Positions 1 through 10,198 of a stretch of DNA of 64,000 nucleotides are shown in pieces. The notes under the pieces were generated by a model, which worked only from the letters and a program-made list of their open reading frames with translations, was not told the DNA's origin and ran no database searches. The position numbers and the translations under genes were made by a program. The stretch is from the NCBI GenBank assembly GCA_022494885.1, contig JAGVSM010003978.1, forward strand, positions 1-64,000. The letters are read 5' to 3'. Numbering within the stretch: the stretch's first letter is position 1; each line of letters begins with the position of its first letter. This DNA is from Micrasema longulum. Lineage: Eukaryota > Arthropoda > Insecta > Trichoptera > Brachycentridae.

Positions 1-144
1 TGTTTCTCTTTTATCCAGGTTCGCGACTGTATATTGGACTATCCATTATTATTCAATTTAATCAACATTCACATACCGAATCCCGGCTCTACGGTAAAAT
101 GTTCGGTTTGTTGTAGTAATATTGATTTTAGTAAAGTTAAAAAT

Positions 145-612
145 CTGAAACCTTTATTGTTGTGAAGAGATTCATCTGATCGAATTATTTCATAATCATA
201 TTCTATATAGGCAACGCCTGAAAACAATTTTCCAATTTTTAAACTTCTTCTTGGACCAGGACTGGTATTCCAAACGCTCTCGCGGCCGTATTATCTCGTG
301 TATTTAGACACAAAATACAAGAGAAAAACAGTTTTCTCGTGCCGCGAGAGTGGTTCAGAATAGCACCCCTGGTGGTTTTACAGTAACGTTTCTGAACCAC
401 CTGTTGATAAACAGTTTTTGCTTCTGTTTTTGTAATTGAAATTTGGTCATGAGGCTTAATGACAATATCCGACATGAGCCGTCCGTATAATTTGCCAAAC
501 TCACCATGAAAGGAGCAATGAAAGAATCAAGGTTAAGTTAAATAAAAAACGCGGTTTATGAAATGCAAATAAAATTGATAAACAATATTTTGAGCCTGTC
601 AAAATTTTTGTA
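145..612 (+). repeat. FB-A foldback repeat, fragment split by an insertion
   Basis: Bases 145-262 match the internal part of the FB-A repeat (AGGCAACGCCTGAAAA and a CTTCTTCTTGGACCAGG end), and 568-612 match its outer end (ATATTTTGAG followed by GTCAAAATTTTTGTAGA). The same two blocks are adjacent at 46440-46540, so about 300 bases have been inserted here. No protein coding is seen. Confidence 0.6.
262..335 (+). repeat. Short dispersed repeat, second copy reversed at 17540-17615
   Basis: The block with GGTATTCCAAACGCTC, CGCGGCCGTATTATCTCG and TGTATTTA recurs on the opposite strand near 17540-17615. It sits within the insertion that splits the FB-A fragment. The element type is unknown. Confidence 0.5.
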
Positions 613-639
613 GATATAAAATATTTATTTAAAGGAATA

Positions 640-750
640 TTTCGTAGTACCTTACCATAAAAATGATCAAAAATTAACAAAAAAAAATTCAAGATACGCT
701 ACGTACCAAAGCCGTGCTCTTTGCACCCATTAGGTGCGGAAAGGGAAGAT
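640..750 (+). mobile_element. SINE-G 3' fragment
   Basis: A diverged tail of the tRNA-Gly-like SINE: TTTCGTAGTACC, then ATGATCAA, ACCAAAGCCGTGC and CATTAGGTGCGGAAAGGGAA. It lacks the tRNA-like head. Confidence 0.55.
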
Positions 751-792
751 GAAATTATATTTTGTGTGCATCCAAATGTTGCAGACAAATCG

Positions 793-1010
793 TCGCTTCA
801 GTTTGTTTTTGTCCAACAGACCAAAACACAAATCTGCAGAAATAAAGCTTTAAAGTTTTAAAATAAATAGGCATAAATAATGACCACAACATAAGACAAA
901 GTTTGTTTAAAAAACAATTAATTTTTTTTTTTTCATTTTAATTTTATAAATAAAGGTTTTATCAAAACTTCTGTACGCTTAACTCAATTTCGTTAAAAAT
1001 GGTTTGTTAG
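793..1010 (+). repeat. Dispersed repeat R1, copy 1
   Basis: Shares a long alignment with 15150-15395, including AACACAAATCTGCAGAAATA and GCATAAATAATGACCACAAC. At both places a MITE-Q copy lies a few hundred bases or less downstream. No reading frame is conserved. Bases 1011-1480 hold nothing recognisable. Confidence 0.5.
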
Positions 1011-1480
1011 ACAAAATCGAATTAAAGCGACGAAATGCTGGATTTATTGAGATTGGTTCTTCCCGTTGAAAATAATATCAGTTTTGATACGGTTTCTGAA
1101 AACTAAAAATGCCGATAGAAAGTGTATGCTATTATAGGTATTATGATTGCCAAATTACCGCGCTGTGTTAACTCGGTTCCATCACGCTATTGCATTTTAC
1201 AGTATGTAGTTGTTCGCTGTTGTTAGAGTAAACGGTACTTAAATCGTGCGAATAAAAATTTCATTGGTCTAATTTCATATATTTCGTCAGTGATAATAAT
1301 AATCATTACTAACCATAATATACAATGTCATACATACAAAAATAATAACAAAGGTGAACACAGTCAAATGGCGGACTTATTGCCACTTGCAATTTCTAAC
1401 AGTCTAACCAAAACTAGGGCGTTTTTCAAAATGCCTTTTAATCGTTATAATAATTTAAAGAGAAATATCACATACACAAT

Positions 1481-1831
1481 AAGTTTTTCTGGGTTATTAT
1501 GCCGTGTGTCGTTCGTACTCTCTACCGACGTTTCGGATCGCGTTACAGCGTCCATCATCAGGGTTGATGTTATTTGTGTATAAATATGTGTTACGTTAGG
1601 TACTTAGAATTTTTACCGTGTCGTAGTCGTTTTTGTGTGATGTTATGTATTTGGGACTTGTACCGTGTCGTAGTCGTTTAGATTAATGTGTACCATTATG
1701 TACTACACATATTCATACACAAATATTCATACACAAATAACATCAACCCTGATGATGGACGCTGTAACGCGATCCGAAACGTCGGTAGAGAGTACGAACG
1801 ACACACGGCATAATAACCCAGAAAAACTTAA
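1481..1831. repeat. Foldback element H1 (inverted arms of about 110 bp)
   Basis: Left arm about 1481-1591, right arm about 1718-1831, almost perfectly complementary. The 126-bp spacer contains ACCGTGTCGTAGTCGTTT twice (1615-1632 and 1662-1679). There is no transposase ORF. Each arm contains the hammerhead-like core described separately. Confidence 0.8.
1746..1787 (+). ncRNA. Hammerhead-ribozyme-like motif H1
   Basis: Box CTGATGA is at 1749-1755, followed by extra base T1756. Stem II is GGA-CGC/GCG-TCC (1757-1762 with 1769-1775, bulged A1772), then GAAA at 1776-1779. A self-complementary ACGT (1779-1782) gives a GUC triplet ending at 1783. GGT (1784-1786) pairs with ACC (1746-1748) as stem I. 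The stems were read by eye; activity is an inference. Confidence 0.5.
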
Positions 1832-1864
1832 TGTGCATCTTAACGGCCGTGAAAATCTAAGAAG

Positions 1865-2252
1865 TTTAAATATCACATAATACGAATACCGATAAAAATG
1901 TATTAAATGGATTTAGAATAATTAATTGTATTTTCGTAATCAATATGGATATTGTGGAGAAATGTCTTGATACGTAAATGTAAAAAAATACATTTAATAA
2001 AAATACATTGCTAGAATAACGCGACGTGTTCGGCCTTGGTTGTTGTGACGTTAAGATTGGTGGTAATGTTCGAAACAAATTTCAATGGCCAGGAACAAGT
2101 AAACATAAATCGTGACGTATTAGGGGCGTGGCCAATGGAATGGCAGTTTTGCGAGAATTAAAAATTTAAAAATATTTTTTTTTACTAAACAGTATTTCAT
2201 GGACTTTTATTAATTTAAAAATATTTTTTTAAAAAGTGATATTTCCCTATTC
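1865..2252 (+). mobile_element. MITE-Q copy 1
   Basis: Runs from AAATATCACATAATACGAAT to GTGATATTTCCCTAT. It shares its interior with 15396-15645 and, reversed, with 19170-19604, where the ends TAGGGAAATATCAC / GTGATATTTCCCTA are clear. It looks like a non-autonomous DNA element. Confidence 0.6.
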
Positions 2253-2289
2253 TCAGTGTTAGAAGTGAGTCTATTTTGTGTTACAAAAT

Positions 2290-2476
2290 AATCTTAATAA
2301 TCTTGACGTCACAATTATCAATGCCATACATGTCGCAGTTTTCTAGGAACATATTTTTTTTTAATTTACTTTTTAAAGTTACGTATGAAAACATTTCTCC
2401 GCAATATCCATATTGATTTTGAAAATTCAATTATTAAAAAAAAAACATCTGTATTCGTAGTATATGATATTCCTCT
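2290..2476 (-). mobile_element. MITE-Q fragment, opposite orientation
   Basis: Contains AATATCCATATTGATTTTGA and ATTCGTAGTATATGATATTC, matching the 3' part of the reversed copy at 19170-19604. It lies directly after copy 1, so the two form a head-to-head pair. Confidence 0.5.
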
Positions 2477-2499
2477 GTTAGGAACTTTTACATCATGAG

Positions 2500-2984
2500 G
2501 CCGACTAATCTACACTCCATGTAAAATGGGCCTAACACTCTTAATTATCTAAAATATTCGCCAATTTACGAAGCGGCTAAACGTGGCTTGCCAAATTGTA
2601 AAATGCCAAGTGTTGACGATATGGCTTATCGCCGATTTGCCGTTTTGTAATTTAGCTAGTCAATATCGTGAGCATACAATGTTAACTGGCCAAGTCAAAA
2701 TTCTTGTTTGCTGGCAAATTTAGATTGAAGTTTTTGCATATACACAAACTCTTAGTTTTGCGATTTATTTTGACTTGGTCAATATTTCCTGTATGGTCAT
2801 AAACTGACACCAGGCCAGACGGTCAATAAGGAATAGTATTTAGGCGTATTGAAGCATTTGAAAGAATATTTGTCTAAAAATGCCAGATATATGGAAAGGA
2901 TAACTCTTAGTTTCAATCACGATTTCGCCGTCGCGCACACCTCTTCTAGTACGCGATTATTTGGCCAAAAACAGCCTAAAAGTC
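2500..2984. other. Unassigned intergenic DNA
   Basis: No ORF of note. CCAAGT, TTGACTTGG and related short blocks recur, but no boundary or family is recognised. Confidence 0.4.
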
Positions 2985-3205
2985 GTTACTCGTGCACAGT
3001 ATTAACCTGATTTGGCTCCGTGTGACTTTTTCCTGTTGCCTAAATTCACTTCGCGGAAAGCAAAAAGAAAATTCGCGGAGGGAGTTGAAAGCCATTCCGA
3101 AATCGGCATACGGGAATTATCATAAAGATTGGAAAACACGTTGGCGTGTGTGTATGCCTCTAATGGTGATTACCTCTGGTGATTGGTGGTTTTTGTGAGG
3201 AATTC
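2985..3205 (+). pseudogene. mariner-like transposase, C-terminal remnant
   Basis: The conserved mariner C-terminal order is seen across two frames: PDLAPCDFFLLPKF-like at about 3000-3045, then ENSRRELKAIPKSAYG and DWKTRWRVC at 3060-3165, then a broken copy of the usual NGDYFEG end. Frameshifts and stops make it dead. The N-terminal part and catalytic residues are not present nearby. Confidence 0.75.
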
Positions 3206-3689
3206 AGTATTATGACGAGAAGTAATTTCGCCTGAGTTCGATAGGGATCTTTTTAGGATCTGTGTTAGGATTTTGCCAGTAGTGTCTTGATAATTTGATG
3301 TTTCTCTGTATTTGGTATATATACGTATTGTTTTTCTTGTTGCTTGAGTGCATGTTGTACAGGGCAAATTATTCTAATGTTTCCTATATGTATTTGGGTT
3401 TTGTGTCGTTGTTTGGTTTGTTTGTATTACTACGTTCTTCTTCCTTTCCGAGGCGGGATCTGGAGCGTGCGGCCGCGGTCTCAATTTGAAACTAACACTG
3501 TATTCCTTCTCTGTCATACTGAGAAATTAGAAAAAGGTGATTGTGCTGACCACGTGTATTTGATTGATCACAAATTGACAATACTGCAGTGAAGGGGTAC
3601 AATGAAAGCTTTTAAAGTTTCTTTGTTTTGTTATTTCCGCGGTTTGATTGTAAAGAAATACTACATTTTCGCTCAATTAATTTTAAAAA

Positions 3690-3880
3690 TATTGATATTG
3701 ATATGCGAAACTGAAGAAAGACTCAAGTCTTCATGAACAGTTTCGGGAAAGGGGTGGATGCTTTCATTGTAATGGTGATTACTTTGAAGGGGATACAATA
3801 CATATTGATGAATAATTCAGCTAAAGTTGTTTTTTTTTTACAAATTCTGGGTCATATTTGAACATACGGTATATAATTCA
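3690..3880 (+). pseudogene. mariner-like transposase, extreme C-terminal remnant
   Basis: One frame reads NGDYFEGDTIHIDE and then a stop, the usual end of mariner transposases. It is followed by a diverged stretch resembling the 3' non-coding part of the copy at 19812-20125 (ACAAATTCTG). It is a separate decayed insertion from the one at 2985. Confidence 0.6.
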
Positions 3881-3922
3881 CCACTGTAATTGGGCCTCCT
3901 GCCCTGTTGTGTAGTGTAAAAC
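3868..3922 (+). mobile_element. SINE-T tail fragment
   Basis: TAATTCACCACTGTAATTGG and the following GCCTCC...GTAGTGTAAAA match the non-tRNA tail of the SINE at 52350-52517. The tRNA-like head is missing. Confidence 0.45.
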
Positions 3923-4379
3923 AAATAACAATTAGTTGACTTGGTAATTTTTTTAATAAGAGATTCCATCCAGTACTAAAACCTGGTCAAAAAATCTGAA
4001 AATCGTAAAATTTGACTTGGCTACTTCTGTATGCTCGCGATATGTATTCCGGCTAAAATAAAAATTCGGCTTCGACGTTTATAAGTAGGTATTTCTGTGT
4101 CTAGAATTTTATTTAAATTTTCACCGAAATTCCTAATTGACAGGCTAATAGGTAACACCACGTTGTATTGGCTCATAAAATAGTCAAAAGCGTCAGTCTT
4201 GTTAATACTGACAGCGGCAAATTCGAATGTTGTTATTTTTATTAATTTACCTATTTACACGAATACATTTTGAATATTATATTTTTGTTTTGTGATGAGT
4301 GATCTTTACTGACTTCCGAACATGTTTTTGGCTAACGTGTGGGGCCTGGATATACCTTCACAACATCCATTTTCGGTGC

Positions 4380-4595
4380 ATTCGTGGAGTGGTACAGATA
4401 TCGTAAGTTAGTTCAAGGTTCTAGTAGTATAAGTTCACTCATTTCTATCATTCATCGAGCGGTAAGAATAGCGTAAGTTAGTTCAACTTTCTAGTAGTAT
4501 AAGTAGACTCATTTCTATCATTCATTGAGTGGTAAGAATAGCGTAAGTTAGTTTATGGTTCTGGTAGTAAAAGTAAACTCATATATATCATTCGT
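4380..4595. repeat. Minisatellite, three units of about 70 bp
   Basis: Three successive imperfect copies of a unit containing GCGTAAGTTAGTTC, CTAGTAGTATAAGT and ACTCATTTCTATCATTC. The third copy is the most diverged. Confidence 0.85.
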
Positions 4596-4881
4596 TACAT
4601 ACGCACGCACACATTTAATAATGTACCATAATTTTACATGTATGAATATTATTTAGTAACTTCTGTCTGTCTTTCAACCTTATCTTTATTTTATAATTTA
4701 ATTATTGTTGACTGTATGTTTCTATAAAATAAATAAATTATAAATATTGGTTTCAGCTATAAGCCCGCCTAAATGTATGTGTTTTTTGTACTTGGAAGTT
4801 TTAAATAGGTATTTAAAAATACTATTAAAGCTGATTAAAAAGACTATTAAAGACCCGAATGGACTGTAAATCCTTTTATAT

Positions 4882-5258
4882 ACAGGGTGTTCATTAAACC
4901 CTGTCACATCTGAAACCACGATAATCAGTATGAGCAAGAAGACATATTGGCACATTAAAATATTTTTTTAGAACGAATAAAATTTACAAAAATAAAATAT
5001 TAAATAAAACAATTGGTTGCTTACTTCTGCAGGGGAGAAACGAGGAGGGGGGAGTCTGATACACTGTCAACCGCGCGGCCACGCTCCCCTCGCTTTTCCC
5101 CTGCAGAAGTCAGCAACCATTTGTTTTTTTTTTAAATATTTTATTTAAAAAAAAATTCTTCTTTCTAAATATTTTTTAAAAATATTCTAGTATGTCTTCT
5201 TGCCCATACTGATCATCGTGGTTTCGGATATTATAGGGTTTAAAGAACCCCTGTATAC
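4882..5258. mobile_element. MITE-T copy 1
   Basis: Terminal inverted repeats of about 60 bp (CAGGGTGTTCATTAAACCCT at the left, its complement with a small deletion at the right), flanked by TATA. An inner inverted pair CTTACTTCTGCAGGGGAG / CCCCTGCAGAAGT encloses a G+C-rich centre. There is no ORF. Four more copies lie in this window. Confidence 0.8.
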
Positions 5259-5719
5259 ACTCTTGATCGTGTAGCCACCCTCTTATTTTGCTCTCCTTAC
5301 GTAAAATAGTTTTCACGGAAGAAAAGTAAAACAACGTAATCGACTTAAATCTTAACATTGGCGCCCGTCTTGATCTGATAGTAAAATAAAAAATCTTATC
5401 TCATTAATAAAAAAAATAAAATATTCTTTAATCTTCAAAACAGCGGATATTTCTTTAAATCAATCAATCAATAGGGTCACGCGTTGTCCAGGGTTGGCAT
5501 AAATCATAATTTTCAATATCTTTAATTTTAAAATCAATGATTTGATTAATTTTTATCACTCTTTTTTTCATATTTTTGTAATGATTTATGATTAGATAAA
5601 AATTCCAGATTAGTTTTTTTTTTAATCCGTCATCTCTACATTATTGATTGAATAATAACTTGATACACGATTAAATATACAATTATTTTTTTATTTAGTA
5701 CTTCCCAAGAATACATTAT

Positions 5720-5840
5720 ATGTATTTTTATTTATTTTATTTATTTATTTTATTTATTTTATTTATTTTATTTTATTTATTTTATTTATTTTATTTATTT
5801 TACTTATTTATTTTATTTATTATTTTTTTATATGTATTTT
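5720..5840. repeat. TTTAT-type microsatellite
   Basis: Long imperfect run of TTTTATTTAT units with few interruptions. The flanks, 5260-5720 and 5840-5930, are A+T-rich and unassigned. Confidence 0.85.
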
Positions 5841-5939
5841 TTTCATTTTATTTATTATGGTTTACAAACAATAAATAATACATACGACAGAAAGTGGGGG
5901 GACATCGAAGCATTGGGATATCGAAGCATCGGGACTCTA

Positions 5940-6120
5940 CGTAATAATTATTTTATTTTATTTAATGCATATACGGCTTAAGCCAATTACAACAGTTACA
6001 TGAATAAACATAAATACAAGAAACTGAACAAAAAGAACATAAAACTATCTAGCAAAGACAAACAAGGGCAAAACAATAATGGTATACAATATATTCATAA
6101 AAACGAAAGACATAGTACTT
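5940..6120 (-). mobile_element. LINE 3'-end-like fragment
   Basis: Starts with T-rich TTTTATTTTATTTAATGC and contains AACATAAAACTATC and ACAATAATGGTATACAATAT. The reverse complement occurs at 47489-47610. The T-rich left border followed by 3'-untranslated-like sequence fits a retrotransposon 3' end on the minus strand. Confidence 0.45.
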
Positions 6121-6127
6121 TGAGCTT

Positions 6128-6371
6128 AAGCTAGGGTTTCCTAGGACAGCGGTGCCCGTATCTTAACGGCCGTAGTGAACGGTGATGCGGTATACAGCAG
6201 TTGTAACGGGGACTAGAGAGTGGTTTCCTAGGAAAACGGTGTTATCAACACCATTTAACACCGTTTTCCTAGAAAATCATTTTCTAGTCACTGTTACGAC
6301 GGCTGTCCACCGCATCACCGTTCACTACGGCCGTTAAGATACGGGCACCGCTGTCCTAGGAAACCCTAGCT
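6128..6371. mobile_element. Near-perfect hairpin MITE, 244 bp
   Basis: The outermost 63 bases on each side are exactly complementary (left AAGCTAGGGTTTCCTAGGAC, right its complement). The inner part contains a further palindrome around GGAAAACGGTGT / ACACCGTTTTCC. No ORF. The low divergence of the arms suggests a young insertion or gene conversion between arms. Confidence 0.85.
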
Positions 6372-6482
6372 TTAACCATGCCAATCGAACTTCATCCTAC
6401 ACTGTTTAGTCGCGAAGAGATCTATGTAAAGCCGAAAGATCTATCACAAAGAATTGTTATCGCGGAAGAATTGTTATCTATT

Positions 6483-6535
6483 GTAATCGCGGCCCTGGGC
6501 CCCGATTACAATGGGAAGCTTAGGCCGTCGTACAT
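6483..6535. mobile_element. MITE-P end fragment
   Basis: GGGCCCCGATTACAATGGGA at 6498-6517, preceded by an opposing TTGTAATCGCGGCCCTGG. These are two MITE-P termini back to back with little between them. Confidence 0.55.
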
Positions 6536-6614
6536 AAATTGTAATTAAAGCAAAAACTGTTTGAAAAAAAAATTGACGCATTTAATAATGAACTTATCTT
6601 TTTTTTATTTTTTA

Positions 6615-7165
6615 AAAATAAATATTTGCGTTCTTATAATTTACCCAAATATTTCATTTTGAGGGCCGTTTTCAACGAATTATAATTTTTTTTTTTTTTA
6701 TTTAACTTTTTGTACATAATTTTATTTGTACATTGGCGGGCTTATTGTCAAATGGCAATTTCTTCCAACCAACCAATAAAATAAAAGTTTTATTTTTATA
6801 ATTCAAGTTACAGAACATATTCAATAGAAAAAAAAGATTAAAAAGCTAAAGATATATAAAAACAGAAATAAACGTATTTGTTTATAAATTACCATTAATA
6901 TATTACCGTAATTCACTATTAAAAAACGGGAATCAATTTGTGGTAGGATCTTGATGTCCCTAATGTTTTTCAATGATTCTTTCACTCTTTTTTAATGTTT
7001 TTAACTATTCTTAATATTAATAATAGTTATAAACAATTCTTCCCTATAAATTATATAAATGGACAATGTCCTTATATTAATAAATAAAAAGAGTGGGATT
7101 CGGACCACGGACTTTTGAGCCGTGAGCCTGAGCCACTAGCCACGGGACCGCAACCCGATTCTTAC
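6615..7165 (-). mobile_element. SINE-S, interrupted twice
   Basis: SINE-S blocks lie in order at 6615-6685 (TATTTGCGTTCTTATAATTT), about 6903-6950 (AATTCACTATTAAAAAACGG) and 7088-7160 (TTCGGACCACGG, then CTAGCCACGGGACC). The intervening A+T-rich stretches look like later insertions. The pol III B box is degraded. Confidence 0.6.
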
Positions 7166-7179
7166 CTCAAAACTTACAG

Positions 7180-7400
7180 TCAGTAGTGTATCTTCGTAAT
7201 CGTTCGGGAAAATTTATCTTCAACTATGAAGTCATGATGAAGGTATGTCCCTTTAGTTCGTAGATATGTGTACCATGGCGTACGCTTCCCCTTGTTACAT
7301 ATCGATGTACCTACCTTAAATTTGTAGGTGGGGGATCGGTAGTGTATCTTCGTTATCGCTCGGGAGAATTTATCTTTAACTATACCGTCATGGTGAAGAT
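7180..7400 (+). repeat. TD repeat, copy 1 (tandem dimer)
   Basis: GTAGTGTATCTTCGTAATCG and GTAGTGTATCTTCGTTATCG mark two direct units about 145 bases apart. The linker contains CGTACGCTTCCCCTTGTTAC and ATATCGATGTACCTACC. Same layout as 41755-42060; related to 35780-35970. Confidence 0.7.
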
Positions 7401-7574
7401 ATAACTTACTCGACTTTAGCGCCCTTCAGGTGATTCTCACAAAAATGGCAATATATAAATATTATCCTAAATAAATCAAATAAAATAAATATTATCAAAA
7501 CTATAAAAATGAAACTAGTTTGACTTGCATAGGCTTGATTTGTACCTTTTACAATATATTAATATTAAGTTTTT

Positions 7575-7807
7575 GTCGGCCTCGTGGTGTAATGGTCAGC
7601 GCATTTGCCTACCATGCAAGAGAAGGGTTCGATTCCCGACATAGTTAATATGAAATATAATTTAAAAGGGTGTTTTCACACTAGAATATTTCGTAGTTCC
7701 GAAGCGTAAGACTGATCACCTTACCTTCATGTAACAAAATTGATCAAGATTCGCTGCTATTGGTGTACCAATGAAGTGCCCTATGCACCATTAGGTGCGG
7801 AAAGGGA
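7575..7807 (+). mobile_element. SINE-G, near full length
   Basis: The head resembles tRNA-Gly(GCC): GTCGGCCTCG start, A-box-like TGGTGTAATGG, TTGCCTACCATGCAAG and a perfect B box GGTTCGATTCC, closing with CCGAC. The tail runs through TTTTCACACTAGAATATTTC to GCACCATTAGGTGCGGAAAG. It is not a functional tRNA: the T and anticodon arms are imperfect and it continues into the SINE tail. Confidence 0.85.
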
Positions 7808-8559
7808 ATGGATGATGATGGATATCTTAATTTAACGATTCAATTACTCTACTATTTTTACTATCCCTTTCACTACGAGTTTGGCAAATTGTATGCAAGG
7901 CTTATTTATAGCATATATTGTTATTATTCCTCATTAACATATTGCGATTTTTTCTGTATCCAGACGGATGAAGAATACATTTCAGTGTGTGTTAAAGAAC
8001 CAGAATCCTGGAGGAATGCTTTCGACTCGATAACCACTCTTAGGTCCTAAAAAGGGAAATAGAGTGGAAAAAAGTCAAAAATAAGAATCCTTTTTTTTTA
8101 TTGTGGGCAAGGCAGTATTTGCTAATTAAGAGTTGCGGTTGGTAAGGGAATATCTTGTCTATTTCAGTTGTTTTACACGATTATCTTAATTTAATCCTAA
8201 TAGTTTATGTATTTGCGGACGATAAGTGGCGACCAGGAGAATATTAACTAAAATGTTCACCTTATATTCCGACATGATGTAAGATATATTGTCCTGACCC
8301 AACAAAATCACATAAACACATGTCAAATTAGACACATTAGTCAAAAACAACAATCGAAAATTATTCTATCGGGACCCCTTTTACAACAAATAATGTTATT
8401 TTTCACAAAGTGTCACTTTTAACACTGCCTGTTTTATCCCACGTACGCCAAGTTTTCACGACTAAAAGCCTCGAATCTTAGTACTTCGACACAATAAAAG
8501 AGGTATTCCATACGTTTTTAATATTCCATACGCGAATAGTTTTGATGTGTTCCTTTTGT
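7808..8559. other. Unassigned DNA
   Basis: A+T-rich DNA without recognisable coding, tRNA or repeat boundaries. An 80-codon open frame at 7808-8050 has low-complexity, tyrosine-rich content and no similarity I recognise. Confidence 0.4.
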
Positions 8560-8730
8560 GAATTTTAGCATTTTCTTGCGGGTTTTCATGTGATTTTTCG
8601 TCAGATCGGAGCGTGGCGTTTGCCGGAGCGAGACGCATGCGCGACTATTTCTTCCCCGCTATTGGTCGAATGGAAGTGGCGCGGTTTCGGCCACGCGGAG
8701 ATCAGAGATCCTCAACATTTAGTATCTAAT
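8560..8730. promoter_or_regulatory. CpG-rich island, possible distal promoter
   Basis: A sharp rise in CpG within A+T-rich DNA, with GACGCATGCGCGAC (NRF1-like GCATGCGC) and ATTGGTCG (inverted CCAAT box). It lies about 2.1 kb upstream of exon A. This may be an upstream non-coding first exon and promoter of the same gene, but no TATA box or splice donor can be fixed. Confidence 0.3.
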
Positions 8731-8839
8731 TACCAAATATTGCGTCGAAAAACTGTTAGTACATTTTTATATTTTACACCGAGAATTTTTGGTGTTAACC
8801 GAAATGTTTTCTTGGACATAACTGCACGAACATTTTGAC

Positions 8840-9618
8840 TGTAAAGCTAATTCACACTTGTGATATCATAATTTTACTTACGAATTTCCATCGGGGATTT
8901 TACAATTAATCTTCGCGCCTTTAAAATAAAACATTAAAAATGACGGACAATTCAATAGAAATAGAAATATTTTTTTTAATTAATACATGCATATAGTCTG
9001 GGCATTTACAGGGCTTGTGACCTGGCATTAGCTTTTTTTTTATTGAATTTTTTTTACATGAGTATTCTTTTGAACAATTGTTTCATTCTCGCCAAACTGC
9101 AAAATCAGTTTTTTCCAGGGATTTCTCTCTTTAAATATTTTGGTAACCCAATATAATAATGTTTTCATAAACATATAAAAAATCTTTCTTTCGTTTTGTA
9201 ACTTAATTAGTAAATATCTATCTATTTATTTATTTATTTAAACACTTGATGTATGTATTTAAAAAAAATAATAATTTGAAGATACATATGTTTGAGGCAA
9301 TTTCTTCCTACCTACCCAAAATTTATTCCTACCTATCAAACTATCGCATATATCAATATTACTTTGACTCAATCGAAATCGTATTTCGCTCTTGTTCTCA
9401 GCACATACGAACGAACACTATGAGTCGCCTACTAACTACACTGTGTTTTGAGAGTAAAGCTGCCTTTATGTGTCTTCAGCGCGTTTAGTATAAAGAACTA
9501 AACAAATCAAGTTGTCTCACTTACATTGTTTATTGTTTCAGAATTTACTTTGTGGAAAACCATTTTTTGATTTGTTAAATATAAACACTGTAATTTTACC
9601 ACATGCTAGTTTAACACA
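8840..9618. other. Unassigned DNA
   Basis: A+T-rich. It includes CATTTACAGGGCTTGTGACC near 9003, a diverged piece of FB-A, and TTTATTTATTTA runs near 9220. No gene is supported. Confidence 0.4.
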
Positions 9619-9735
9619 GTAATACTCCTAGTTTCAGGTATTCTGAATTACATATCATCAGGTGTAAATATAAATGATGTTTTTATTTACACCTGATGAT
9701 GGGTAATTCAGAATACCTGAAATTAGTAGTGTTAT
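9619..9735. repeat. Foldback element H2
   Basis: Arms of about 51 bp (9619-9669 and 9683-9735) are separated by about 14 bases. CAGGTATTCTGAATTA on the left pairs with TAATTCAGAATACCTG on the right. It carries the hammerhead-like core in both arms, better preserved on the + strand. Confidence 0.75.
9689..9732 (+). ncRNA. Hammerhead-ribozyme-like motif H2
   Basis: Box CTGATGA at 9693-9699, extra T9700. Stem II is GGGT/ACCT extended by ATT/AAT around loop CAG (bulged A), and GAAA is at 9719-9722. A one- or two-pair helix III gives GUA ending at 9728, and GTGT (9729-9732) pairs with ACAC (9689-9692). Fold read by eye; activity unproven. Confidence 0.45.
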
Positions 9736-9959
9736 TAGATCGAGACTTTACTGACAGGATGCTGTCATTTAAACAAGTTCCGAGATGATCGCATTTAAAG
9801 CTTTTTTATTCTTTCAACGCATTATTTTTTCTACATTTTTTTTTTTATCTTCGAAAGAGTAATCTTGATTCTAGGTATAGCATAAAATTGAAATCAACAT
9901 CTTGCACCTGTAAAAAAATATTTTAAATATATAAAGACTGTTGACTTAATTCATTTTGT

Positions 9960-10025
9960 CATATAGCCTCGAAATTCATCATCACTCCATGTCCTCTCCC
10001 TGGTTGAAGCATATGGTATCCACAA
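9960..10025 (-). mobile_element. LINE tail fragment
   Basis: TCATCATCACTCCATGTCCT and AGCATATGGTATCCACAAA match the start of the antisense reverse-transcriptase tail at 51945-52000. Too short to classify. Confidence 0.4.
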
Positions 10026-10198
10026 ATAAAAAAATTACAACTTGTTTTATTTTAAATAAATGTCTCACTTACTCTTTACTTCAAGCATAAAGAAAAATAT
10101 ATAAATTATTTCCCCTGGTATGGGACAGTAGGGAATATGTTTTTTTTTAATGCACAAACTGTAAAATTAAAAATAAATAAATTATGTCAATTTAATTA

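Noticed and set aside
1290..1583. 97-codon open frame running into foldback H1
   Set aside because: Its C-terminal third is encoded by the inverted-repeat arm and the rest has no recognisable family.
4380..4595. CRISPR-like array
   Set aside because: The repeats are contiguous 70-bp units without distinct spacers, in animal DNA; it is a minisatellite.
7575..7645. Functional tRNA-Gly gene
   Set aside because: The pol III boxes are present, but the cloverleaf is imperfect and the sequence continues into a tail shared by several dispersed copies, so it is a SINE.
8590..8838. 82-codon open frame as a gene
   Set aside because: No recognisable domain and only its first half is in CpG-rich DNA; treated as possible promoter or 5' UTR instead.
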